A stretch of DNA of 64,000 bases. Source: Rhodospirillales bacterium (lineage in GTDB: Bacteria > Pseudomonadota > Alphaproteobacteria > Rhodospirillales > WMHbin7). Position 1 is the first letter of the stretch. Every line of letters starts with the position of its first letter. The notes beneath the pieces are model-generated. The model saw only the letters and a program-made list of their open reading frames with translations, was not told the origin of the DNA and ran no database searches. This document shows positions 10,359 through 19,812 of this stretch, one piece after another. The DNA is taken from NCBI GenBank assembly GCA_016214125.1, contig JACRPC010000031.1:1-64000 (forward strand), in the 5' to 3' direction. A program made the translations under genes and the position numbers.

Positions 10359-10383
10359 GGGCGTCGGCAGAGCGCCGACGCCC
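10359..10383 (-). terminator. rho-independent terminator after mucR
   Basis: A 10-bp perfect stem (10359-10368 with 10374-10383) and a 5-base loop, followed on the minus strand by TTTCGTTTTG. It sits 22 bp past the mucR stop and separates mucR from fur. Confidence 0.85.
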
Positions 10384-10404
10384 GGGCAAACTCTGGAGGG
10401 CGTG

Positions 10405-10821
10405 CTACCGGCGGCCGCGCTTGCGCGGCTTGGTGCCCAGCCCGATCTTCTTGGCCAAATGGCTGCGGTGGGCGGCGTAATTGGGCGCGACCATCGGATA
10501 GTCGGCGGGCAGGCCCCAGCGCTCGCGGTAATCCTCGGGCGTCAGGCCGTACGAGGTCATCAGATGGCGCTTCAGCATCTTGAGCTTCTTGCCGTCTTCA
10601 AGGCAGACGATATAGTCGGGCGTCACCGACTTCTTCACCGACACCGCCGGTTCGGGCCGTTCGGGCTGCGACGGGGCGTTGCCGAGATTGGTCAGACTCC
10701 GATAGACTTCCTGGATGAGGTGCGGCACGTCGCCCGGGGCGACCGAATTGTTGCCAAGATGGGCGGCGACGATCTGGGCGGTCAAAGCCAGAACGTCGTT
10801 GGAAGACGTCGAATCGGCCAT
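10405..10821 (-). CDS. MucR/Ros-family zinc-finger regulator
   Basis: Alphaproteobacterial global regulator of 138 residues. The family core is clear: YIVCLEDGKKLKMLKRHL (first zinc ligand in VCLEDG), LTPEDYRERWGLPADYPMVAP, YAAHRSHLAKKIGLG with the histidine ligands, and a basic tail. Family members control exopolysaccharide, motility and the cell cycle; targets are not visible here. Divergent from the TusA-like gene. Confidence 0.93.
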   Translation of the reverse strand: MADSTSSNDVLALTAQIVAAHLGNNSVAPGDVPHLIQEVYRSLTNLGNAPSQPERPEPAVSVKKSVTPDYIVCLEDGKKLKMLKRHLMTSYGLTPEDYRERWGLPADYPMVAPNYAAHRSHLAKKIGLGTKPRKRGRR

Positions 10822-10876
10822 TATATGCTATCCCCTTATGCGAATGTTCACGGTCAGCGTCTCTCCACGCCTTTCG

Positions 10877-10889
10877 ACTATTCTATAGT
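10877..10889. promoter_or_regulatory. inverted repeat in the mucR/tusA divergent region
   Basis: ACTAT-TCT-ATAGT, in an AT-rich stretch 56 bp upstream of mucR and 56 bp upstream of the TusA-like gene. MucR proteins bind AT-rich DNA in their own promoters, so autoregulation is possible. No direct evidence. Confidence 0.3.
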
Positions 10890-10944
10890 TCTTTTTAGTT
10901 ACAATGGCAACAACCGAAATCAGGATTGCCCAAAAGGAAAGCGA

Positions 10945-11196
10945 ATGAAGCCAAGTGCTCAATACTTCATCGACATCACCGGCGAGGTCTGCCCGATGAC
11001 CTTTGTCAAAACAAAATTACAAATTGAAAAAATTGGTGCCGGGGAAATTCTCGAAGTCCGCTTGAAGGGTGAAGAGCCTTTGAAAAACGTGCCGCGTTCC
11101 GTTGTCGAACTCGGCCATCAAATCTTGGAAAAAACCGCCGAACCGGGTGAAGGCCCCTTGGGAATTCATCGGTTAATCATCAAGAAATCACCATGA
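10945..11196 (+). CDS. TusA-family sulfur-carrier-like protein
   Basis: An 83-residue single-domain protein with the TusA (SirA-like) fold signature: an N-terminal strand, then GEVCPMTFVKTKLQIEKI, KGEEPLKNVP, and a C-terminal beta strand. The active cysteine is present, but the usual CPxP motif reads CPMT. TusA proteins carry persulfide sulfur for tRNA thiolation, molybdopterin or sulfur oxidation; which applies here is unknown. It has AAGGAAAG upstream, is divergent from mucR, and ends 3 bp before the convergent addA. Confidence 0.85.
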   Translation: MKPSAQYFIDITGEVCPMTFVKTKLQIEKIGAGEILEVRLKGEEPLKNVPRSVVELGHQILEKTAEPGEGPLGIHRLIIKKSP

Positions 11197-11199
11197 CCA

Positions 11200-14100
11200 C
11201 TATTTGATTTCGGTCAATACCGGTCCTTCGGTCCAAATAAGAAAAGTTCGGATCGGCCGCTCGGGCCAAATTCCGGCCGCCAAGGCGCGATAGGCCTGAA
11301 GCTGGTGACGATAGGCTTCGGGGATCGCGTCCTCGGCTCGGGGCGGAAGGCGGTCGGTCTTGTAATCGGCGATCCAGACCGCATCGGGCAGAACGGCCAG
11401 GCGGTCGATCCGGCCGCGGATCACCCGCTCGCCCACCTGGCCGACGATCGGCGCCTCGGCCTGCGAGCGGGGTCCGAACAGGGGTGCCCAATCGGGATGG
11501 TCCAACACCGCCAGCGCCGCCTCCAACATTTCCGTGCGGGCCGCGGCGTCGAGATCGCCGGCCTGGCGGTCAAGAAAGCGTCGGCCCAGCCGGGCGCGGT
11601 CGGCGGGCGCCCGATCGGGCAGGGTCTGCAACAGGCGATGGATAAGCTGGCCGCGCCGGTAGCGGGCGCTGCCCTCGGGCGCCAGCGGCGAGAGGGGCGG
11701 CGGCGCCGCCAAAGCGGGCCGCGAGGGGATCAGGGGCTTGGCCGGTTTGGGCTCGGGCGGCGCCGGCCGGTCGGCCCAGGCGGGCAGGGCGGGCGGCGGC
11801 GGCGGAGCCGGCGGCCCGAGGGGCATTTCGCCCTCCGGGCGCGCGCCCTCGACCACCCAGATCGGGCCGCCCGGCCAGGCCCGATCGGCGGCCAGCTCCG
11901 GGCTTTCGACGGCGCGGCCGATCCGTTCCAGCCCCAGGCGGACGCGGTCGTGCCAATTGCCGTCGGGGGCCCGCCGGTTGGTATCCCAGCCGCAGACGAT
12001 CAGCCGGTCGGCCGCCCGGGTCATGGCGACATAGAGCAGACGGTTGGCTTCCCGCCCATCGGCGGCCTTGGCCTGGTCGCGGGCCGCCTGACTTTGCCGG
12101 TCGCGCCAGGTCGCGGCGGGGGCCCACAGAGGCAGAGCCGCCTCGCCCGCACCGCTCCACACCAGGGCGGAACCCTGACCCATCTGGCCCCTTGTGTCGG
12201 GCAAGATAACGATCGGCGCCTCCAACCCCTTGGCGCCATGCACGGTCATGATGCGCACCGCGTCGGCCTCGCCGGTTTCCGGATCGCGCTTGATTTCGGT
12301 GGCGCCGCCCTCCAGCCAGGCCAGGAAGCCCTGCAGGCTGGCCGGGTGGCGGGCTTCGAAGGCCAGCGCCAGGTTGAGGAATTCGTCGATCGGCTCGCCG
12401 GCTTCCGGCCCCAGCGCCGCCAACAGCCTTTTCCGTCCGCCGCCCGGCCCCAGGAGCCTGGCGTAGAGATCGTGGGGCGAGCGCCAATCGGCCTCGGCCA
12501 GGAAGCCCGCCAGGCTTGCCAAGGCATCGCCGAAAGGCGGGCGATCCTTGGCGTCCTCGAGGGCGGCCCACAAGCGGCCCTCGCGCCCATGCGCCAGATC
12601 GAACAGATCGTCCTCGCCAAGCCCCACCAGGGGCGATTTCAGAACCGCGGCCAGCGCCAGATCGTCCTCGGGCAAAAGGGCGACCCGGCCCAGCGCCATC
12701 AAATCCATCACCGCCATCGCCTCGGTCAGCACCAGCCGGTCGACGCCGGCCACCGGCACCTCAAGCGCCTTCAATTCGCGCACCAGATCGACGACGAAGG
12801 CGTTGCGCCGGCGCACCAGCACCAGAATGTCGCCGGGCCGGGCGGCGCGCCGGCAGGATGGCAGAGGCTCGCGGCCGATCATCGCCTTGATATGGCGCGC
12901 CAGCAGTCCGGCCAGACGGGCGCGGGGCGAATCGCCCGCCACCCGCTCGACCGGCGGCTTCCAGGGCTCGGGCTGATCGGCGTCCTTGGGTTGGATCGGC
13001 GGCCAAAGCTCGACCCGTCCGCCCGCCGTCTGGCGATGGGCAAGATGACGCGGATAGCCCTGGCCGAGATCGAGGCCGTCGCGCGCCTTGGGATCGTCAA
13101 ACACCGCATCGACCGCCTGCAAGAGCGCCGGGGCGGCGCGGAAGCTCACCGCCAGCCCCACGGTGCGCCAGCCATGGCCGGCCTTGGGCAGCCGGTCCTC
13201 CAACATTAGGCGCATCGATTCGAATTCCTGGGGATCGGCGCCCTGGAAACCGTAGATCGATTGCTTGACGTCGCCGACCGCGAAGATGGTGCGGGTCGGC
13301 CGCTCAGCCCCTTGGCCGGCGAACATCTCGGCGACCAGGGCGCGGGCCACCGCCCACTGGTCGGGATTGGTGTCCTGGGCCTCGTCGATCAGGATGTGGT
13401 CGATGCCGCCATCGAGCTTGTAGAGAACCCAGGCGGCGCCCTCTTCGATCAGCCGCCTGGCCGCCAAGATGAGATCGTCGTAATCGAGCCGCGCCAGGCC
13501 GGCCTTGGCCCGGCGGTAATCCTCAAGAATGGCGCCGCCCAGGGTGAGCAGGGCGGCGGTCGCCTGGCGGGTAAGCGCCGCCTTCTCGCGCTCGCGCAGT
13601 TGGGCCAGCCGGTCGGCCTCGGTTTGCAGCGCCGCCTCCAGACCGTCCCAGGCCTTGATGGCCTCCTTGGTGGCGGGGCGGGCGAAGGGCTGGCCGCTCT
13701 TGGTCAGGAAGGCGCCCTGATAGTCGGCGAAGCGCGCCGCCCTTGCCTCGGGATCGGCGGCCAGCCAGGCGGCGATGGCCCGGCCCTTGTCTTTGTCCTT
13801 CGCGCTTCCCCGTTCCAGCGCCGCTACCGCTTGGCGTAAAGCGGCGGCGGCGAAGCGCGCCTCGGCGCAGCCGGCCGCGATCATGGCCTCGGGCGTCTCG
13901 CCGGGATCGAGCCCAAGCCGACGCTCGATGGCGCCCATCAGCCCGTCAAGGCCATGATGGCGTTCGATCAGGCGGGCCAGCCGCCCGCTTTGGCGGGCCA
14001 ACTCGCCCAAAAGATCGGGGAAGTTGCGGGCGTGCAGCCGGCCGGTGACGATGTCGAGCGCCTGGGCGAGCGCCGGATCGATCGTGGGCCTGGCGCGGGC

Positions 14101-14595
14101 CAAGACGTTGCGCTCGGCCTGGGCCAAGAGTTCGGCAGCGTCGCGCTCGTCGAGCACCGCGAAATGCGGCGCCACCCCGGCCTCCAGGGGAAAGCGGGCC
14201 AGCACCGACTGGCAGAAGGCGTGGAGCGTCTGGATCGCCAGCCCGCCCGGCGCGTCGAGCACTTGGGCGAACAGCCGGCGCGCCCGGGTCCGCATCGGGG
14301 CGTCGGGCGGCTGGCCGGTCAGCTTGGTCAAGTGGTGGTCCAGCGCCTCGTCGTCGGCGATCGCCCACAGCGCCAGCAGATCGGCCAGCCGGTTCGCCAT
14401 CTCGGCGGCGGCGGCCTTGGTGAAGGTGAGGCAGAGGATGCGCGCGGGCGCCACGCCGGCCAGCAGCAAATTGAGCAGCCGGTCGACCAGCACCTTGGTC
14501 TTGCCCGAGCCGGCCGAGGCCGACACCCAGACCGAACATTGGGGATCGGCGGCCCGGCGCTGGTCGAGGGCGGCTTCGTCGGCCAGGACGCTCAC
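11200..14595 (-). CDS. addA: ATP-dependent helicase/nuclease subunit AddA
   Basis: Helicase-nuclease subunit of the AddAB double-strand-break resection complex, the alphaproteobacterial counterpart of RecBCD. The 1131 residues contain Walker A SASAGSGKTKVL (around residue 25), LCLTFTKAAAAEMANRL, the Walker B/DEAQD motif (HILIDEAQDTNPDQW), the UvrD-like motif MTVHGAKGLE and a C-terminal RecB-type nuclease motif (IADYKTDR...YRHQLQAY). Start GTG at 14595, overlapping the addB stop (GTGA); the open frame to 14856 lies in addB. Confidence 0.95.
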   Translation of the reverse strand: MSVLADEAALDQRRAADPQCSVWVSASAGSGKTKVLVDRLLNLLLAGVAPARILCLTFTKAAAAEMANRLADLLALWAIADDEALDHHLTKLTGQPPDAPMRTRARRLFAQVLDAPGGLAIQTLHAFCQSVLARFPLEAGVAPHFAVLDERDAAELLAQAERNVLARARPTIDPALAQALDIVTGRLHARNFPDLLGELARQSGRLARLIERHHGLDGLMGAIERRLGLDPGETPEAMIAAGCAEARFAAAALRQAVAALERGSAKDKDKGRAIAAWLAADPEARAARFADYQGAFLTKSGQPFARPATKEAIKAWDGLEAALQTEADRLAQLREREKAALTRQATAALLTLGGAILEDYRRAKAGLARLDYDDLILAARRLIEEGAAWVLYKLDGGIDHILIDEAQDTNPDQWAVARALVAEMFAGQGAERPTRTIFAVGDVKQSIYGFQGADPQEFESMRLMLEDRLPKAGHGWRTVGLAVSFRAAPALLQAVDAVFDDPKARDGLDLGQGYPRHLAHRQTAGGRVELWPPIQPKDADQPEPWKPPVERVAGDSPRARLAGLLARHIKAMIGREPLPSCRRAARPGDILVLVRRRNAFVVDLVRELKALEVPVAGVDRLVLTEAMAVMDLMALGRVALLPEDDLALAAVLKSPLVGLGEDDLFDLAHGREGRLWAALEDAKDRPPFGDALASLAGFLAEADWRSPHDLYARLLGPGGGRKRLLAALGPEAGEPIDEFLNLALAFEARHPASLQGFLAWLEGGATEIKRDPETGEADAVRIMTVHGAKGLEAPIVILPDTRGQMGQGSALVWSGAGEAALPLWAPAATWRDRQSQAARDQAKAADGREANRLLYVAMTRAADRLIVCGWDTNRRAPDGNWHDRVRLGLERIGRAVESPELAADRAWPGGPIWVVEGARPEGEMPLGPPAPPPPPALPAWADRPAPPEPKPAKPLIPSRPALAAPPPLSPLAPEGSARYRRGQLIHRLLQTLPDRAPADRARLGRRFLDRQAGDLDAAARTEMLEAALAVLDHPDWAPLFGPRSQAEAPIVGQVGERVIRGRIDRLAVLPDAVWIADYKTDRLPPRAEDAIPEAYRHQLQAYRALAAGIWPERPIRTFLIWTEGPVLTEIK

Positions 14596-17555
14596 GGCTC
14601 GGCCTCCTCGCTCTCCTCGGCCCCGTCCTCCTCGGGCGCCGCCTGCCATTCGGCGAGCCTTGCCAGATGGGCGTAATCTTCCGAGCGCCGGTTGGCCCGG
14701 CCGGGAACCGGCTGGGCGAGATAGGGCGTTTCGGGCCGGTCGAAGCGGGCCACCAGCTCCTTGAGGCGGGCCAGGGCCTGGTCGGCCAGTTCGCTGGCCG
14801 GGGTCTCGGTGATCGGCCATTCCCGGCCGCCCGATCGGTCGCCGGACAGCCGCCAATAGACGAGCTGGGCGATCGGCGCCGCCGGCAGATCGGCGAAACC
14901 GCCCTGGCGGGCGATCGCGGCTTCCAGCGGCAATTGCGGCGCGAAGCCGGCTTTGACTTCCTTTTGGCTGGGCAGGGCGCCGGTCTTGTAATCGAGCAGC
15001 GCCAGGCTTCCGTCGCCCAGTCGCTCGATGCGGTCCGCCTTGGCCGACAGGGTGAAGGTGCCGCCCGGCGCCTCGAAGGCCAGGCGGCCTTCAATCTCGC
15101 TCCAGCAGCGCGGCTTGCCTTGGCGGCGGGCCGCTTCCGCTTCGGCGACCCAGCCAGCGATGCGGCGAAGGCGCGGCCACCAATAGGCGGCAAGACCCGG
15201 GAAGGCCTGGAAATCCTCGATCCGCTTGGCCGCCAGATCGACCAGCACCTTTTGGGGATCGCCGGGCAGGTCTTCGGGGTAGAGCTTCAGGAAGGCGTCG
15301 AGAAGGCCATGGACCAGATTGCCAAAATCGGCGTCGCCGGGCAGGGCGTCCAAGGGTTCGAGCGGCTTGAGATTCAAGATGCGCCTTGCGTAAAGCGCAT
15401 AGGGATCGCGCATCCAGGTTTCGATCTCGGTCACCGAAAGACGACGCGGTCTTGCCGCAACCGGCGGACAGGGCCTGGGCGCCTGCGCGGGAGGCCGCCG
15501 GGGTCCTTGCCAGGGTCCTTGATCGAGCCCGGCTTCCCAATGAAGCGGGGTGTCGTCGGCCCAAGGCGCGCGGCGATCGGGCTGGGCCAGGCCCAGCGCC
15601 CGCATCGCGGCCTCCAGACGCAACAGCCAGCGCGAGGCCTGGGTGGGCGTGCCCTGAACGCGCCGCGACCGGGTCAGCACCAGCCGGGGCGCCGCCGCCC
15701 CTTGGACGAAATCATGGGCGGCCAGCCCGATCCGGCGCTCGGGCGAGGGCAGGCCGAAGGCCTTGCGCATCGGCCGCGACAGCCAGGGATCGGCGGGCGG
15801 CGGTGCCGGCCAGACTCCCTCGTTGAGGCCGCCCAGGATCATCCGGTCGGCCTGTTGCAGGCGCGCTTCCAAGGGGCCCCAGATATGCAGGCGGGGATGG
15901 CGGCCATAGGCGGGGCGGACCGCCGCGTTCTCCATCAGGGTTTCCAAAAGGGTCGGCCAGGCGGCGCCTTCGATCGAGTCGAGATCGCGGGCGGCGCCGG
16001 CCAGCTCGGCCACGAAATGGGCCAGGGCCTCGCCATCCTCGCCCATCCATAGGCGGGCCGCTCCGGTCAGGGCGTCGCTGGCCGCCACCGCCTCGGCCAG
16101 GGCGACCTGGGCGGCGAGCAGCCGATCGATCGGCGCCTCGGGCGCGGCGATCAGCCGGGCCAAGGGCGCCTGGGCCTCGTCGAGCCGCTCCAGCCAGACA
16201 TCCTGGACGCCATCGCGAAGAGCGGCCAGCCCGGGCGCCGGACGGGGGCCGCGAAGCTTCGCCAGCTCAAGGCCGCGCACCCGGCGGCGCAGCTCGGCGG
16301 GCGCCAGGCCCAGCGCCGCCAGGGGATGCTTGAGAAGCGCCAGCAGATCCAAAGGCGCGAAGCGGCCGGCGACGGCGCGCGCCAGCAGGCGGAAGAACAG
16401 GCCGGGCGGGGTGTCGGCCAGCGGCCGGCCGGCCGAATCGTCGATGGCGATCGCCCAGCGCTCGAGTTCGGCCGCCACCCGCCGGGCCAAAGCGCGGTCC
16501 GGGGTGACCAGGGCGGCGGTGGCGCCTTCCTCTTCCAGGGTCTGGCGCATGAGCAGGGCGATGGCGCCCGCCTCCTCGCGCGGGCCGGGCGCTTCCAGGC
16601 ACAGCACGCCCTCGATGGCCGAACGGTCGAGCGAGGGCGAGTCGCGCCAGCTTGCGGTGGTCGGCGCCGGCTTGAGGGCCTGGGAGAGCAGGGCGAGGCG
16701 GGCCTTGGGCGTGGCGGCGCGGGCGCTTGGCCGCCAATCCTTGACCGCTTCGCGCGCCACCCCCAGCCTTTCGAGCAGATGCTTCATGGCGAATTGGGGA
16801 TGGTCCTCGTCGATCGCCCGCCAGCTTGCCTCGTCGAGAAGCGCGTCGAGCCCGGGCAGCACCACCCAGCCTTGGGGAAGGGCGTTCACCGCTGCGATCA
16901 GCCGGGCGGTGGCGGGCAGGCTGCCGGTCGAACCGGCGACGATCACCGGCCCGGCAGGGGGCTGGCGGCGCCAATGCTCGGCCTGCCAGTCGAGCCGGCG
17001 GTTGCGTCGCATCGCCGGATCGAGGGCGCCCTCTTCGGCCAGGGCCTTCGGCCAGTGGGTGGCCAGGATGTCGAGGAAGGCCAGCACCTCCTGCCAATGT
17101 TCGGCGTAATCGGCGGGCACCAGCGTTTTCAGGCCGTCGAGCGCCAGGCCTTCGGTCTGCACCTGATCGAGGAAGCGGGCCAGTTCCAAGGCCAGCCGCG
17201 CCGCCTGATCCCAGCCGATGCCGGGCTTGAAGGCGCGCACCAGCTTGGCCAGACGAAGCTGGCGGCGCAGCGGGTGGATGGCGGGCGGCAGGTCCGATTC
17301 GAGATCGGCCTCCTCGGCAAAGGCCATTTCCTCGGCGTCGAGATCGCCCAGCGGCTGGAAGCGGGGCAGCAGCAAGGGCTTGCCCGCGCCTTGGCGCAGG
17401 AAGGCGTCGGCCAGGGCGCGCTCGGCGCGCCGGGTCGGCACCAGGATGGTGGCGGCGGCGAGCGCCAGGGGATCGGCGCCGTCCAGGCGGTCGAGCAATC
17501 CCGCCGCCAGCTCGTCGACGAAGGAAAGGCCGGGAGCGATGGTGAAGACGCTCAT
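14592..17555 (-). CDS. addB: double-strand break repair protein AddB
   Basis: Nuclease subunit of AddAB, 987 residues. It begins with ILVPTRRAERALADAFL, which resembles a degenerate helicase motif, and ends in a PD-(D/E)XK nuclease with SLALLDYKTGALPSQKEV and LPLEAAI. This matches the alphaproteobacterial AddB type. ATGA overlap with murU upstream and GTGA overlap with addA downstream imply tight co-translation. Confidence 0.94.
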   Translation of the reverse strand: MSVFTIAPGLSFVDELAAGLLDRLDGADPLALAAATILVPTRRAERALADAFLRQGAGKPLLLPRFQPLGDLDAEEMAFAEEADLESDLPPAIHPLRRQLRLAKLVRAFKPGIGWDQAARLALELARFLDQVQTEGLALDGLKTLVPADYAEHWQEVLAFLDILATHWPKALAEEGALDPAMRRNRRLDWQAEHWRRQPPAGPVIVAGSTGSLPATARLIAAVNALPQGWVVLPGLDALLDEASWRAIDEDHPQFAMKHLLERLGVAREAVKDWRPSARAATPKARLALLSQALKPAPTTASWRDSPSLDRSAIEGVLCLEAPGPREEAGAIALLMRQTLEEEGATAALVTPDRALARRVAAELERWAIAIDDSAGRPLADTPPGLFFRLLARAVAGRFAPLDLLALLKHPLAALGLAPAELRRRVRGLELAKLRGPRPAPGLAALRDGVQDVWLERLDEAQAPLARLIAAPEAPIDRLLAAQVALAEAVAASDALTGAARLWMGEDGEALAHFVAELAGAARDLDSIEGAAWPTLLETLMENAAVRPAYGRHPRLHIWGPLEARLQQADRMILGGLNEGVWPAPPPADPWLSRPMRKAFGLPSPERRIGLAAHDFVQGAAAPRLVLTRSRRVQGTPTQASRWLLRLEAAMRALGLAQPDRRAPWADDTPLHWEAGLDQGPWQGPRRPPAQAPRPCPPVAARPRRLSVTEIETWMRDPYALYARRILNLKPLEPLDALPGDADFGNLVHGLLDAFLKLYPEDLPGDPQKVLVDLAAKRIEDFQAFPGLAAYWWPRLRRIAGWVAEAEAARRQGKPRCWSEIEGRLAFEAPGGTFTLSAKADRIERLGDGSLALLDYKTGALPSQKEVKAGFAPQLPLEAAIARQGGFADLPAAPIAQLVYWRLSGDRSGGREWPITETPASELADQALARLKELVARFDRPETPYLAQPVPGRANRRSEDYAHLARLAEWQAAPEEDGAEESEEAEP

Positions 17556-18271
17556 GGCGGCTTGGCCAGCCGGGCGTTGGCGGCCAAAAGCGCATCGGGC
17601 GTGCCGACATGGAACCAGCGCCCGTCATGGATCACGGCACCCAGCCTTTCTTCGGCCAGTGCCTGGTCGTAAAGGAGATTGAGCGAGAAGGGGCCCGTGG
17701 GCGCCCGGGCGAACAGGCGAGGCGCAAGAATCTGCACCCCGGCGAACACGTAAGGCGCCTGGGGGGCATCGCCCCGGCGACGCGGCCGGGATTGGGCGTC
17801 GAGTGCGAAATCGCCCGGCCCCTCATAGCCAAAGGCGTCTTGGCGGGGCATGAGCAGCAGGAGCGCGTCCAGGCGCGCGCCGTCCCAGGCCCGGGCCAGG
17901 CGATCGAGCGCCGAACCGGCGGGCCCGTCGAACCAGACGATGTCGGCGTTGACGACGAAGAAGGGATCGGGTCCGAGTCGCGGCAAGGCCTTGGCGACGC
18001 CGCCGCCGGTTTCCAGCAATTGATCCGTCTCGTCGGAAAAGACGATGCGCGGCTGGGTTCGGGTGGCCAGATGATCGCGGATCATTGCGCCCAGATGGTG
18101 CAGATTGATCACGCACTCCGCCACCCCCGCCGCCGCCAGCCGATCGAGCGCGTGATCGAGCATCGCCTTGCCGCCCACTTTGACCAGCGGCTTGGGCAAG
18201 GAATCGGTGATCGGACGCAGGCGCAGCCCCAGCCCCGCCGCCAGCGCCATGGCGCGGCGGATCGGTCTCAT
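17552..18271 (-). CDS. murU: nucleotidyltransferase, N-acetylmuramate-1-phosphate uridylyltransferase (MurU-like)
   Basis: A 239-residue sugar-phosphate nucleotidyltransferase. The N-terminus MALAAGLGLRLRPIT and SLPKPLVKVGGKAMLDHAL is the NTP-binding signature, and FFVVNADIVWFD is the metal-binding region. Together with the kinase gene directly upstream it forms the AmgK-MurU bypass that recycles MurNAc to UDP-MurNAc. Start at the ATG at 18271, overlapping the amgK stop. Confidence 0.88.
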   Translation of the reverse strand: MRPIRRAMALAAGLGLRLRPITDSLPKPLVKVGGKAMLDHALDRLAAAGVAECVINLHHLGAMIRDHLATRTQPRIVFSDETDQLLETGGGVAKALPRLGPDPFFVVNADIVWFDGPAGSALDRLARAWDGARLDALLLLMPRQDAFGYEGPGDFALDAQSRPRRRGDAPQAPYVFAGVQILAPRLFARAPTGPFSLNLLYDQALAEERLGAVIHDGRWFHVGTPDALLAANARLAKPP

Positions 18272-19269
18272 CCGGGCCGGTCCCGCTGGTCGGGCGGCAG
18301 GTGGCGGGCCAGCCAGTCGGCGATCGGCGCCAGCGCCGGATGGGCGAGCGCCTGATCGAGAAGCCGCCACAGACGCGGGATATGGACGAGATAGCCTTGC
18401 TTGCCGTCGCGGCGCATCAGGCGGGTGAAGATGCCGATCACCTTGCAATGGCGCTGGGCGCCCAGGATCGCCATCGAGGCGTCGAAGGCCTGGGGATCGA
18501 GGGCGGGAAAGGCCTGCCGGTAGCGGGCGCGCAGATGGCGGGCAAGCTCGGGGTCGATGTCGCGCCTGGCGTCCTCGATGAGCGACATCAGATCGTAGGT
18601 GACGGGGCCGACGACCGCGTCTTGGAAATCGAGCAGCCCGCAGGCGGCCAGACCGGCGCGGCCCTCGATCCGCATCAGATTGTCGACGTGATAGTCGCGC
18701 AGTACCAAGGTCTCGGGCACCGCGCGGGCCAAGGGAAAGAGCGCCCGCCAGCGTGCGAGATAGTCGGTGCGAACGGCATCGGGCGTCGGGCGGCCCAGAA
18801 TTTCGGGCATGTACCAATCGGGCAGCAGCGCCGCCTCGGCCAACAGGCGCTCGTCGTCATAGGGGGCAAGGCCCGGCGGGATGGCGTCGGGATGCCGATG
18901 CAGGGCGACCAGCGTGTCCAGCGCCATCTCGTAGAGCGCCCGCTCGTCGCCGCCCTGGGCCAGGAGGCGGGTGAAGGTGGCGTCGCCGAAATCCTCGAGC
19001 AGCAAAAAGCCGTGCCGGACATCCTCGGCATAAATGGCGGGCGCGCTCAAGCCCAGCCCGCGCAGATGCCGCGCGATGGTCAGGAACGGGCGGACATCCT
19101 CCTTGGGTGGCGGGGCGTCCATCGCCAGGGCGCGCCGGCTGCCGTCCTTAAGCCGGTGATAGCGCCGAAACGAGGCGTCGCCCGGCAGCGCTTGGCGCTT
19201 GGCATGGCCCCAGCCCGCCGCCTTGAGGAAGGTGTCGAGTTCGGCCTCCCGGCTGCCGACCTTACTCAT
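18268..19269 (-). CDS. amgK: phosphotransferase, N-acetylmuramate/N-acetylglucosamine kinase (AmgK-like)
   Basis: Aminoglycoside-phosphotransferase-fold kinase, 333 residues. Motifs: PGDASFRRYHRL (glycine-rich loop region), LRDYHVDNLM (catalytic loop with the HxDN pattern) and CGLLDFQDAVVGPVTYDL (metal-binding Asp). With MurU it is predicted to phosphorylate cell-wall sugars at the anomeric position. The ATG at 19269 overlaps the tsaE stop by 8 bp. The tsaE-amgK-murU order is widespread in alphaproteobacteria. Confidence 0.88.
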   Translation of the reverse strand: MSKVGSREAELDTFLKAAGWGHAKRQALPGDASFRRYHRLKDGSRRALAMDAPPPKEDVRPFLTIARHLRGLGLSAPAIYAEDVRHGFLLLEDFGDATFTRLLAQGGDERALYEMALDTLVALHRHPDAIPPGLAPYDDERLLAEAALLPDWYMPEILGRPTPDAVRTDYLARWRALFPLARAVPETLVLRDYHVDNLMRIEGRAGLAACGLLDFQDAVVGPVTYDLMSLIEDARRDIDPELARHLRARYRQAFPALDPQAFDASMAILGAQRHCKVIGIFTRLMRRDGKQGYLVHIPRLWRLLDQALAHPALAPIADWLARHLPPDQRDRPG

Positions 19270-19735
19270 CGCCGATCCGCTCCAGGCGCTGGGCCCAGCC
19301 GCCCCGATCCTCGAGCCTTGCCAGGCGGGCCTGGGGATCGGCCACGAAATCAAGGGTAAGCGACAGACCCTGGCGGGGTCGTTCGGCGCCCAGCCTTTCC
19401 GGCCATTCGATCAGCACCACGCCCTGGTCGATCGCCTCCTCGAGACCCAGTTCCAGGGCGTGCTCGGGCTTTTCCAGCCGATAGAGATCGAAATGCCAGA
19501 TGAGCCAGCGCCCGCCCTCATAGACCTGGGCCAGGGTGAAGGTGGGGCTGGGAACCTCCTCGTCGGCCAGACCGGTGTAGGCGCGGATGAAGGCGCGGGC
19601 CAACAGGGTCTTGCCGGCGCCCAGATCGCCCGAAAGGGCGATGACGTCGCCCTTTTCGGCCAGGCGGGCCAGGCGCGCCGCCAGGGCCTCGGTGCGGGCG
19701 GGATCGCTTAGGGGAATCGTTTTGGAATTGCTCAT
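19262..19735 (-). CDS. tsaE: tRNA threonylcarbamoyladenosine biosynthesis ATPase TsaE
   Basis: ATPase of the t6A37 synthesis complex with TsaB/TsaD. It has 157 residues with Walker A LSGDLGAGKTLLARAFIRA, the family motif PSPTFTLAQVYE, and HFDLYRLEKPE and VLIEWPERLG. First gene of the tsaE-amgK-murU-addB-addA run, which probably starts from a promoter in the short 77-bp gap before the divergent gene at 19813. Confidence 0.95.
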   Translation of the reverse strand: MSNSKTIPLSDPARTEALAARLARLAEKGDVIALSGDLGAGKTLLARAFIRAYTGLADEEVPSPTFTLAQVYEGGRWLIWHFDLYRLEKPEHALELGLEEAIDQGVVLIEWPERLGAERPRQGLSLTLDFVADPQARLARLEDRGGWAQRLERIGDE

Positions 19736-19812
19736 GATCCGGTTGTAGCGCCGCCGCTTGGCGCGGGCAAGCGCGCCTCGCTTTTCTTACCTCTTCGCGT
19801 TATCCTTTGCGC

